In this document: piece by piece, positions 1-7,780 of the stretch
Layout of the letters: the number at the start of each line of letters is the position of its first letter
How positions within the stretch are numbered: the first letter of the stretch is position 1
DNA from: DATARH01 sp963734125
GTDB lineage: Bacteria; Pseudomonadota; Alphaproteobacteria; ATCC43930; CGMCC-115725
DNA: 64,000 bases
Reading direction: 5' to 3'
Assembly: GCA_963734125.1 (NCBI GenBank)
Contig: CAVTGB010000004.1
Location: forward strand, 89,679 to 153,678
Made by a program: the position numbers and the translations under genes
Notes under the pieces: generated by a model
The model's input: the letters and a program-made list of their open reading frames with translations, nothing else
What the model was told of the DNA's origin: nothing
Database searches by the model: none

Positions 1-1
1 C

Positions 2-997
2 CTGGCGGCATTCGCCGAGCGCTTTGCGATTCCCGTGGTCGAGCACCGCCAGCGGCATTTGAACCTACCGGCCGACCACCCCTGCCATCTCGGCTACTCG
101 CCGACGCCGCTTATCGATGGCGCCGATCTGGTTCTGGTCATCGATTGCGACGTGCCGTGGATCCCCGGCCGGAGGCCGCCCGCGCCAGACGCCAAGATCA
201 TTCACATCGGCGTCGACCCGCTGTTCAGCCGCTATCCGATCCGCGGCTTTACCTGCGATGTCGCGATCACCGGGGCGGCGCGGCTGGTTCTGCCGGCTCT
301 CGGCCAGGCGCTTTTGCCGTTTGCCGAGATGATGCCGATCGAGGCGCGACGGAAGGCGTTGGCCGAGCGCCGCGAGACGATGCGGGCGGGCTGGCGCAAA
401 CTGCGCGACGAGGCGCGGACGATGCGGCCGATCAGCCCGGTATGGGTCGGCACTTGTCTTGCCGAGGCGCGCGATCCCGCCTCCGCGATCGTCAACGAAT
501 ATACGCTCCTCCCCGAGCATTGCCCCTCGACCCGGCCGGGCAGCTTTTTCGGGTCGAGCCCGGCGGCGGGGCTCGGCTGGGGCGCCGGGGCGGCGCTCGG
601 GGTCAAGCTCGCCCAGCCCGACCGCCAGGTCATCGCCGTCCTCGGCGACGGCTCCTATCTGTTTTCGAACCCGGTCGCGGTGCACCACGCCGCGCACCTG
701 CACCGGCTGCCGGTCCTCTTTGTCGTCGTCAACAACGCGATGTGGGGGGCGGTGCGCCGCGCCACCTTGGGCATGTACCCACAGGGCGAAGCCGCACGCA
801 GCAACCGCCCGCCGTTTATCGACCTCGACGAACTCCCGGCCTTCGAACAGGTCTGCGCCGCCGCGGGCGGCTATGGCGAGCGCGTCGAGGACCCGGCAGA
901 GCTGCCGGCCGCCTTAGACCGCGCGCTACACGCCGTCACCATCGAAAAGCGTCAGGCCTTGCTCAACGTCATCTGCCATGGCGGCGGCGGGGGATGA
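2..997 (+). CDS. Thiamine diphosphate-dependent enzyme, acetolactate-synthase-like (5' end outside window)
   Basis: The frame is open from base 2, so the N-terminal half lies outside the window; about 331 C-terminal residues are present of a family usually near 550. The C-terminal ThDP-binding motif is visible as GDGSYLF followed about 24 residues later by NN (VVVNNAMWGAV). This is the GDG-x(24-27)-NN signature of the acetolactate synthase / benzoylformate decarboxylase superfamily, which cleaves or joins 2-oxo acids. The central domain precedes it (VLVIDCDVPWIP, then KIIHIGVDPLFSRYPI). The substrate cannot be read from this half. A GMC oxidoreductase starts 12 bases downstream on the same strand, so the two are probably co-transcribed. 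A second enzyme of the same superfamily lies at 17,983. Confidence 0.85.
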   Translation: MAAFAERFAIPVVEHRQRHLNLPADHPCHLGYSPTPLIDGADLVLVIDCDVPWIPGRRPPAPDAKIIHIGVDPLFSRYPIRGFTCDVAITGAARLVLPALGQALLPFAEMMPIEARRKALAERRETMRAGWRKLRDEARTMRPISPVWVGTCLAEARDPASAIVNEYTLLPEHCPSTRPGSFFGSSPAAGLGWGAGAALGVKLAQPDRQVIAVLGDGSYLFSNPVAVHHAAHLHRLPVLFVVVNNAMWGAVRRATLGMYPQGEAARSNRPPFIDLDELPAFEQVCAAAGGYGERVEDPAELPAALDRALHAVTIEKRQALLNVICHGGGGG

Positions 998-1009
998 CGG
1001 GCTCCCAGC

Positions 1010-2644
1010 ATGACATCCAAATCGTATGACTATGTGATCGTCGGCGCCGGGTCGGCCGGCTGCACGTTGGCGCGCCGGCTGACCGAGGACCCCAGTATCC
1101 GCGTGCTCCTCCTCGAAGCCGGCGGCTGGGACCGCGATCCGTGGATCAAGATCCCCTTGGGCTGGGGCCGCATCCTCGAAAAGCGGCTGCACGACTGGAT
1201 GTATTTCACCGAGCCCGAGGCGAACGCAAACGGCAGGCGGATCGAATGCGCCCGCGGCAAGGTGATCGGCGGTTCGTCCTCGATCAACGCGATGGCCTAT
1301 GTCCGCGGCAACCCCGGAGATTACGACCGCTGGGCCGCCGCGGGGCTCCCGGGGTGGTCCTATGCCGAGGTGTTGCCCTACTTCCGCCGCCAGGAAAGCT
1401 GGGAGGGCGGGGCCGGCGCCTATCGCGGCGGCGACGGGCCGCTCACCGTCGGCACCGCGCGCTATGCCGATCCGCTGGTCGAAGCGTGCCTTGCCGCCGG
1501 ACGCGCGCTGCAGCTCCCGGCGACGCCGGACTATAACGGCGCGAGCCAGGAAGGGCTCGGCCGGATCCAGCAGACGATCCGCCGGGGCCGCCGGTGCAGC
1601 GCCGCCGAAGCCTATCTGCGCCCGGCACTCGCCCGACCCAATTTGACCGTCGAGACCGGCGCGCTCGCCTCGCGCATCGTTATCGAAGGCGGCCGCGCGG
1701 TCGGCGTCGACTATACCCACCGCGGCGTCACGGCGGTCGCGCGCGCGGAACGCGAAGTCATCCTCTCGGGCGGCGTCATCAACTCGCCGCAGCTCTTGAT
1801 GCTGTCGGGGATCGGCGACCCCGATGCGCTCAAGGTGCACGGCATCACCGTGAAGGCCGAGCTTCCCGGGGTCGGCAGGAATTTGCAGGACCACCTGTCG
1901 GTGTTCGCCGATTACCAGCGGCGCGGGGAGGGGCCCTTTGTCGCGATGATGCGGCTCGACCGGGTCGCGCTCTCCCTCGCCCGCGCCTATTGCTTCGGCA
2001 CCGGTCCGGCGAGCGAGACGCCGAGCGGCTGGACCGGTTTTGTCAAAAGCCGCCCCGATGCCCTGCTGCCCGACATCCAGTTCCTCTTTCGCGCCGCACC
2101 GGGCGGCGCCGGCCCGTATTTCCCGCCGTTCAAAGCAGCTTTCGCCGACGGCTTTGCGCTGCGCGCGGTGATGCTGCGGCCGGAGAGCCGGGGCGAGATC
2201 ACCCTTGCCTCGGCCGACCCGCGCACACCTCCGCTGATCCGCCAGAATTTCCTCGCCACCGAAGCGGATCGCCGGACCATGCGCGACGGTTTGAAGCTGG
2301 TGCGCCGGCTCTGCGCCGCGCCGCCGGTCAAGGATTTTGTCGCCCGCGAACTGGCGCCCGGCGCCGGCATCGAGAGCGATTCAGACCTCGACGCCTATAT
2401 CCGCGCCACCGCGGCCACCGCGCACCACCCGCTCGGCACCTGCAAGATGGGCCCGGCGAGCGACAAGATGGCGGTGGTCGACCCGGAATTGCGGCTCTAC
2501 GGCGTCGCAGGCCTGCGCATCGTCGACGCCTCGGTGATGCCCGACCTCGTCGGCGGCAACATCAACGCCCCGGTCATCATGATCGCCGAAAAAGCCGCCG
2601 ATATGATCCGCGGCCGGGCGCCATTGCCGGCGGCGGTGGCATAA
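1010..2644 (+). CDS. GMC family FAD-dependent oxidoreductase (choline dehydrogenase-like)
   Basis: The 544-residue product has the usual length for glucose-methanol-choline oxidoreductases. The N-terminal dinucleotide fold is seen as DYVIVGAGSAGCTLARRL (residues about 5-22). The first GMC signature follows as CARGKVIGGSSSINAMAYVRG near residues 82-102. The C-terminal catalytic region HPLGTCKMG near residue 470 holds the active-site His, and GLRIVDASVMPDLVGGNINAP closes the FAD site. Such enzymes oxidise primary or secondary alcohols with FAD; the substrate cannot be assigned. It starts 12 bases after a ThDP-enzyme gene, suggesting a small catabolic operon. The ATG at 1010 was chosen because the Rossmann motif begins five residues later. 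Confidence 0.9.
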   Translation: MTSKSYDYVIVGAGSAGCTLARRLTEDPSIRVLLLEAGGWDRDPWIKIPLGWGRILEKRLHDWMYFTEPEANANGRRIECARGKVIGGSSSINAMAYVRGNPGDYDRWAAAGLPGWSYAEVLPYFRRQESWEGGAGAYRGGDGPLTVGTARYADPLVEACLAAGRALQLPATPDYNGASQEGLGRIQQTIRRGRRCSAAEAYLRPALARPNLTVETGALASRIVIEGGRAVGVDYTHRGVTAVARAEREVILSGGVINSPQLLMLSGIGDPDALKVHGITVKAELPGVGRNLQDHLSVFADYQRRGEGPFVAMMRLDRVALSLARAYCFGTGPASETPSGWTGFVKSRPDALLPDIQFLFRAAPGGAGPYFPPFKAAFADGFALRAVMLRPESRGEITLASADPRTPPLIRQNFLATEADRRTMRDGLKLVRRLCAAPPVKDFVARELAPGAGIESDSDLDAYIRATAATAHHPLGTCKMGPASDKMAVVDPELRLYGVAGLRIVDASVMPDLVGGNINAPVIMIAEKAADMIRGRAPLPAAVA

Positions 2645-2829
2645 GGGCCGCAGGCCGTTGTCAAGATGCGGCAGACGGCGCCGAAAATGGGCCGGAGGGA
2701 TTCGGAAGATCAATCCCGAGCTGCCGACGCGTTGACTGGGGGAGAAAACACGTTGATTTGAGCTCCCGGTGGGCGCAGCGTGTGCATACTTACGGCAGGC
2801 ATATCTTTGCTACGTTTTAGGAGCACGCG

Positions 2830-3888
2830 ATGTCCCGACGAACAAAACGCCTTAAACATATGTCAGGATTTGTTGCGATAGTATTCTCCGCTATCCCGTT
2901 AACTTTAGTTTGCGCCCAGCAAAATTCTGCTCAATTCAGCGGCTGGGGTAACATCGTGGAATATAATAGGGCGTCAGTCGTTCTGCTCCGATCACAAGAA
3001 GCAGGCAAAGACGACTCCTATGGATCTGGCGTCGTAATCTCTGGTGCTGGACACGTCTTGACTGCAAACCATGTTTTACCTGATCTCAGAAAGCTCCAAG
3101 CGGGTTCAGCACGCATCCAAGGGCTTCTCGGCGGGCAAAACCCCGTGCCGGATTTCTCCCGAGCAACCCCGCTGACCATAGATTTTGCGTCCGCTCGATG
3201 GGATGTCGCAGTCGCCACTTTCAAAGCGAAGCCCCCAGACTTGACGTCCGCCTATGCCGGTACGACGCTGCGACAGGGAGACCCGATATTAGTGATGGGA
3301 TACCCCGATGGCGGCGGGCTGATCGTCACCGAAGGGATTTTTAGCGGTGCCGGTCCGGACGGGCTGGCAGCAACCAGCGCGGTCGTAGGGCGCGGCGACA
3401 GTGGCGGACCGGTGTTCGACACGCATGGCGCCCTCGTCGGTATTCTCATCGAAGGAGCCAAGTATAATTCCGAAGGCCGCATCGTCCTGGGGTACTTTCG
3501 GCCAGCCGGCGCGATCGCTCCCGTATTGCATGAAAAACCGCCCGGTATAGATCTCGCTACTCAGCCAGAAGGACGGAAGCCGCTGCCTACCCCGGAGCCG
3601 GTACAAATTGCCTATGCCATCAGCGATACCAACGACGCTCACGAAGGTGTTTCGCGGACAGAACGGAAGTATCAGCACCGCTTTAGCGCGCTGAGCGGCT
3701 ACCAAATCACGTCAGCATCTTTTAGGGCGTTGAGCGCCAACCACGTCAGTTCTCAGCCTGAGGTCGCGATCAATTCGGGCGGCGAGACCGTGACCATAAG
3801 TTATGCATTAGAAAGCGGGCCAGTATTTGATCGGTGGCGAGGATGGCTCGCCGGAACCTTAATGACATCCCAACAATGGAGGAAATAG
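2830..3888 (+). CDS. Secreted trypsin-like serine protease
   Basis: The 352-residue protein starts with a basic stretch and a hydrophobic segment ending near VCAQ (residues 11-30), a likely signal peptide, so it should act in the periplasm or outside. The chymotrypsin-fold triad is complete: H81 in TANHV, D125 in RWDVAVA and S191 in GRGDSGGPV. There is no PDZ domain; instead about 110 residues of unrecognised C-terminal sequence follow (from about 240), so it is not a standard DegP/HtrA. M11 (2860) is an alternative start. The next gene, a CHAP-type hydrolase, begins one base after the stop with its GGAGG inside this gene's end, so the two are translationally linked. Base composition is clearly less GC-rich than the neighbours, suggesting acquisition. 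Confidence 0.8.
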   Translation: MSRRTKRLKHMSGFVAIVFSAIPLTLVCAQQNSAQFSGWGNIVEYNRASVVLLRSQEAGKDDSYGSGVVISGAGHVLTANHVLPDLRKLQAGSARIQGLLGGQNPVPDFSRATPLTIDFASARWDVAVATFKAKPPDLTSAYAGTTLRQGDPILVMGYPDGGGLIVTEGIFSGAGPDGLAATSAVVGRGDSGGPVFDTHGALVGILIEGAKYNSEGRIVLGYFRPAGAIAPVLHEKPPGIDLATQPEGRKPLPTPEPVQIAYAISDTNDAHEGVSRTERKYQHRFSALSGYQITSASFRALSANHVSSQPEVAINSGGETVTISYALESGPVFDRWRGWLAGTLMTSQQWRK

Positions 3889-3889
3889 C

Positions 3890-4591
3890 ATGTTCAAGCG
3901 GCGGAGCCTACTCGCCTTTGGCGCGGCCTCGTTGAGCGCTCTCGCAGTCGGACAACGCAGTCGTACAGTTTGGGCCGACACGCCGGCGGAAGGGGCGGAC
4001 TTCTTCTCACCGGAGTTGCCCGACATGCAGCAGCTCGGGACTCATCCGCCGCTTCCGAAAGAGGATCAGATGGGGCAGCAGATCATCGCGGCTTGTCCGA
4101 AGGGTCCTGCGCCCATCGACATCATGAATTGGTTTGTAGCCCTGAATTCGGCCAATGATGATGGCGAGTTGTACCGTGGCGGCTGGCGTACGCGGTGGAA
4201 CCCGATAATCGTTACCTTCTTTCGCGAAACCGGCACAAAGCCCTCCGGCGACACGACGCCATGGTGTGCGGCTTCAATGAACTGGGTGCTCGCGCGATGT
4301 GGTTACAGGGGAACAGGCAGCGCGTCGTCCGGAAGCTTTCGTGATCATTCCGGATCAACTTCTTCTCCACAGCCGGGGGATGTGGTGGTATTTCGGCAAA
4401 CCGATCCAGTCGAGGCCAGACTCGGACATGGGCACGTGACATTGTTTCTGAGTCGGAGCGGTGATCAGATCAGTTGTATAGGCGGTAACCAAGTTAATTC
4501 TCGGGGCCACCACGAGTTCAGTATTGAAAAAATTAGGGATGGAGGCTTTTTGACACTTCATGGATCCTACAGCATTAATGCATTCAAGTAG
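3890..4591 (+). CDS. Secreted CHAP/TIGR02594-like cysteine hydrolase
   Basis: The 233-residue product begins with MFKRRSLLAFGAASLSALAV, a twin-arginine-like signal followed by a hydrophobic core, so Tat or Sec export is likely. The catalytic core resembles the NlpC/P60-CHAP papain-like fold: C126 in TPWCAASMNW, H182 in GHGHVTLF and N200 in CIGGNQVN. The block QPGDVVVF (about 161-168) is typical of this fold. The family hydrolyses amide bonds in peptidoglycan or, less often, other peptides. It starts one base after the upstream protease stop, with the GGAGG site in that gene's last codons, so the two are probably made together. No immunity-like gene follows; the next locus is a HicA-type toxin-antitoxin on the other strand, overlapping this 3' end by 25 bases. 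Confidence 0.7.
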   Translation: MFKRRSLLAFGAASLSALAVGQRSRTVWADTPAEGADFFSPELPDMQQLGTHPPLPKEDQMGQQIIAACPKGPAPIDIMNWFVALNSANDDGELYRGGWRTRWNPIIVTFFRETGTKPSGDTTPWCAASMNWVLARCGYRGTGSASSGSFRDHSGSTSSPQPGDVVVFRQTDPVEARLGHGHVTLFLSRSGDQISCIGGNQVNSRGHHEFSIEKIRDGGFLTLHGSYSINAFK

Positions 4592-4851
4592 ATGTTGTCG
4601 CAGTGGCTTCGGGCATGGGTGGATCCGCGACGGTCTTCTCCCGGCAGCCATGATTGCTGAAACGCCCTCGGCAACCCTGCCCGTTTCAGGATCGCATTGG
4701 CAAGCGGCCGGCCGTCGATGTTGGACGGTACAATGAATGTCCGCTGCATAATTGGGCTGTACCAGATTTCGTGACTGCCTTTGTCCTGGCGCTCGAACCG
4801 ACAGCCCGCCTCGCGCAGGAGGTCGGCGAGCGGCCGGTAAAGCGTCGCCAT
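4567..4851 (-). CDS. HicA-family toxin (mRNA interferase type)
   Basis: The first 67 or so residues match the short HicA double-stranded-RNA-binding-like fold. It opens MATLYRPLADLLREAGC, then KGSHEIWYSP holding the catalytic His (GSHEIW is the family hallmark), then NAILKRAGLP. HicA toxins cleave mRNA and are neutralised by a partner antitoxin, here the DUF1902 gene directly upstream. The ATG follows a TAG stop (4852-4854) of the antitoxin's apparent true frame with no gap, as expected for a co-translated pair. After AGLPRAF about 27 unrelated residues extend the frame into the convergent CHAP gene. Most relatives end near AGLP, so the tail may reflect a missed stop or an indel. Confidence 0.75.
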   Translation of the reverse strand: MATLYRPLADLLREAGCRFERQDKGSHEIWYSPIMQRTFIVPSNIDGRPLANAILKRAGLPRAFQQSWLPGEDRRGSTHARSHCDNIYLNALML

Positions 4852-5054
4852 CTACGCCGCTGCGGCCTCTCGATCTGCTCGCCCTGATGCGCCGCGCCGT
4901 TCGCTACGAGCAGATCGGGCGCGAGTGCGAACACCGCATCCGAGAGTTCCTCGAACGTGCCGCCCTGGCAACAAAGACCCGGCACATCGTCGCCGTCTGT
5001 CCACCAAGTGCGCGACTCGTCATCCCACCTTGCGGTGACCGCGATCACTCTCAT
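4852..5054 (-). CDS. DUF1902-type antitoxin, partner of HicA (reading frame broken near the 3' end)
   Basis: The first 50 or so residues are characteristic of DUF1902/HicB-like antitoxins: MRVIAVTARWDDESRTWW, then DVPGLCCQGGTFEELSD. Taken literally, the frame runs on to 4686, overlapping the toxin by 166 bases, with an Arg-rich, family-unlike tail. In the neighbouring frame the gene ends ADREAAAA-stop at 4852, abutting the toxin ATG. That is a normal length (about 67 residues) and arrangement. I therefore infer a one-base frame change between about 4870 and 4910, either a sequencing error or a real mutation that would cripple the antitoxin. Confidence 0.6.
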
Positions 5055-5114
5055 GTCGCAACCATACTCATCCTGCGGCAGAATGTGCGCGCTCGACCGG
5101 CGGCCGGCAAGCTT

Positions 5115-6017
5115 TCACCCCCCGAAGTGCCGCATGAACCGCTGGTACGTTTCGTCCGGCGCTTCTTCCGGCACGTAGTGGCCGCAGGGGAGGGCGCCGC
5201 CGGTGGCGTTGGTGGCGTAGTGGCGCTGCCAGATTGCGAGGACGTCGCCGTGGACGCCTTCGGTGTGGCTGCGCTGGCCCCAGATCACCAGGAGCGGCTG
5301 GGTGATCTTGTTGCCGGCTTCGAAATCGGCCTTGTCCATATCGAAGTCGCAGGTGGGACAGGCGCGGTAATCGGCGCAGGAGCCGACGATCGTCTTCCAG
5401 GTGAAGCAGCGGACGTATTCGGCGAACGCTTCTGGATCGAAAAAGCCGAGGCCGATCCCGGGGCGCGACAGCTTTTTCTCCATGAAATACTGGGCCGGGA
5501 TGCCGGCCAGCATGCGCTCGGGGAAGTCGTAGGGCTGCGCCATCATCGCCCAGTGCCAGGAGCGCAGCGCCCATTCCTTCGAGGTGTGGGTCCAGATGTG
5601 ATGGTTGGGCAAAATGTCGACGAGCGCGGCGCGTTTGACGCGGGTCGGGTGGTCGAGGCACATCCGCGCCGTGGTGCGGGCGCCGCGGTCGTGCCCGGCG
5701 ACAAAGAATTCGCGGTAGCCAAGCTGTTCCATCACCTCGACCTGGTCCTGCGCCATCGCGCGGAACGAATAGTTGAGGTTGTTGTCGCCGCCGGCTTCGG
5801 GGCCGACGCTGTCGCCATAGCCGCGCAGATCGGTGGCGACGACATGGAAATGCTCGGCGAGACGCGGGGCGATCTTGTGCCATGAGACATGGGTCAACGG
5901 GTTGCCGTGGAGCAATAGCAAGGGCGGGCCTTTGCCGCCGTGGCGCAGATGAATGCGCGCCCCCCCAAAGAGCGAAGAGGCGGTTTCGATGTCAGCCGTG
6001 GCAAACCCCTCGAACAT
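5115..6017 (-). CDS. Alpha/beta hydrolase of the fluoroacetate (haloacetate) dehalogenase family
   Basis: Starting at the ATG at 6017, the 300-residue protein has the oxyanion motif LLLLHGNP (33-40). It carries the nucleophile in GHDRGAR (D110, with R111 and R114), acid D134 in VDILP, H155-W156 in WHW, a Tyr at 217, and base H280 in CGHYVPEE. D110, D134, H155, W156 and H280 match, number for number, the residues known from the Rhodopseudomonas fluoroacetate dehalogenase: nucleophile, acid, halide pocket and base. Such enzymes hydrolyse haloacetates to glycolate in the cytoplasm; epoxide hydrolases are the main alternative. An upstream ATG at 6074 exists, but AGGAGGA lies about 8 bases before 6017 and family members begin MFEGF, so 6017 is preferred. 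The divergent neighbour is a binding-protein gene. Confidence 0.85.
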   Translation of the reverse strand: MFEGFATADIETASSLFGGARIHLRHGGKGPPLLLLHGNPLTHVSWHKIAPRLAEHFHVVATDLRGYGDSVGPEAGGDNNLNYSFRAMAQDQVEVMEQLGYREFFVAGHDRGARTTARMCLDHPTRVKRAALVDILPNHHIWTHTSKEWALRSWHWAMMAQPYDFPERMLAGIPAQYFMEKKLSRPGIGLGFFDPEAFAEYVRCFTWKTIVGSCADYRACPTCDFDMDKADFEAGNKITQPLLVIWGQRSHTEGVHGDVLAIWQRHYATNATGGALPCGHYVPEEAPDETYQRFMRHFGG

Positions 6018-6138
6018 CGCTCGCGTCCTCCTGCTGGGCGCGGGGAGGTTACCCCAGCCCGGCCGCGTCGCCACCGGGAATTGGTGGCGCCGTCCGGTTC
6101 ATCCGGGCATGATTGCGGCAAAGGACGGGGGAAACGCG

Positions 6139-7735
6139 ATGAGGAACTTGTTGCGGGGATGGCCGGCCGCGGCTCTGGCGCTCGTCTGTCTGATTGCCGC
6201 CGGTCTTCCGGCGCGGGCGCAAAAACCCGGCGGGGTTCTCCGGGTTTACAGCGCCGACAGCCCGCCGGGTCTCAACATCTACGAACAGGCGACACCCTGG
6301 GGCCAGGGACCGCTGATGGCCGTCTATAACAACTTGATCCTATTCGACCAGCACGTGGCGCAGAACAGCCTCGCGTCGATCCGGCCCGATCTCGCGACCA
6401 AATGGGTGTGGAACGAGGACGGCACCGAACTGACCTTCACGCTGCGCCAGGGCGTCAAATGGCATGACGGCAAGCCGTTCACCGCCAAGGACGTGCTGTG
6501 CACCGCCGATCTGCATGCTCGACAGGGCGCCAGGACAAGCCGCGCTTCAACCCGCGCAAATCCAACTTCAACAACCTCGATCCGGTGACCGCCAACGGCG
6601 ACTTACGAGGTGACGTTTCACCTGAAGCGGCCGCAGCCGGCCTTTCCGATGCTGCTGGCTAACGGTTTCGCCGAGATTACCCCGTGCCATCAGACGCCAG
6701 GCGCAGATGCGGCAGCATCCGATCGGCACCGGGCCCTTCAAATTCGTCGAGTTCAAGCCGAACGAATACATCAAGCTCGCCCGCAACCCCGATTACTGGA
6801 AGCCGGACCGGCCCTACCTCGACGGCATCGAGTTCACGATCGTCCGCGACCCGGCGACCGCGGTCTTGGCGTTCATCTCCGGCAAGTTCGACCTGGCCGG
6901 CGGGCTCTCGCCGCCGAACATGAAGGATATCGAGAGCCAGGTACCGGGTGCGATCTGCACGGAAAGCCCGGGCACCATCAACCGTCACCTGATCATCAAC
7001 CGCGAGAAGCCGCCGTTCAGTGACCCCAAACTGCGCCGCGCGATGTCGCTGACGCTCGACCGCAAGGCCTTCATCGACATCATCTCGCAGGGGCACGGCG
7101 AGATCGGCGGGGTCTTACAACCGCCGCCCGGTGGTTTGTGGGGGATGCCGCCGGACCAGCTGGCGACGCTGCCCGGTTATGGCGCCGACGTCGCAAAAAG
7201 CCGCGCTGAAGCCCACCAGATCATGGAAAAGCTCGGTTACGGGCCGAACAACCGGCTGAACATCAAGGTCTCGGCGTCCGACATTTCCTTTTATCACGAC
7301 CCGGCCGTCATCCTGATCGACCAGTTGAAAGAGGTCTATATCGACGCCGAGCTGGAGGCCATCGACAGCACCCGCTACTACCCGAAGATCATGCGCCAGG
7401 AGTACACGGTCGGGCTCAACCTGCAGACCAGCGGGCCCGACCCCGATCCGATCCTCGACCTGTTCTACGGTTGCGGCTCGAGCCTCAACTGGGACCACTA
7501 CTGCAACAAAGAAGTCGACGGAATGATCGAGCAGCAATCGCGGGAAGGCGATGCCGCGCGCCGCAAGCAGATATTGTGGCGGATCGAGCGCAAACTTGCC
7601 GAGGACGATGCCCGGCCGATGATCTTCTACGCCGATCGCGGCACCTGCGTACGGTCCAATGTCAAGGGCGACCTCGTCAACGACAACAGCATCTTCAACG
7701 CGGCGCGCCGCGAGGATGTCTGGCTCGACCGGTAA
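6139..7735 (+). pseudogene. ABC transporter substrate-binding protein, family 5 (peptide/nickel type), frame-broken
   Basis: The gene starts at ATG 6139 after a GGGGGA site, with a signal peptide MRNLLRGWPAAALALVCLIA ending ARAQ. The family 5 features follow: DLATKWVWNEDGTELTFTLRQGVKWHDGKPFTAKDV, and after the break IGTGPFKF, NPDYWKPDRPYLDGI and a normal C-terminus to 7735. Between about 6505 and 6715 the coding sequence moves among all three frames (LDRA-QDKPRFNPRKSNF, then YEVTFHLKRPQPAFPMLLANGF, then MRQHPIGTGPF), needing several small indels within 200 bases. Either the gene is decayed or this patch is badly sequenced. No permease or ATPase genes adjoin it. An intact protein would bind oligopeptides or similar solutes in the periplasm. 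Confidence 0.8.
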
Positions 7736-7780
7736 GGGCGTCGGGTTGCCCAAGGAGTTGAGGGCCTATAGGTTGCCGTC

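Noticed and set aside
4686..4851. Literal C-terminal extension of the DUF1902 antitoxin overlapping HicA
   Set aside because: Arg-rich sequence unlike the family; the alternative frame gives a natural stop abutting the toxin start.
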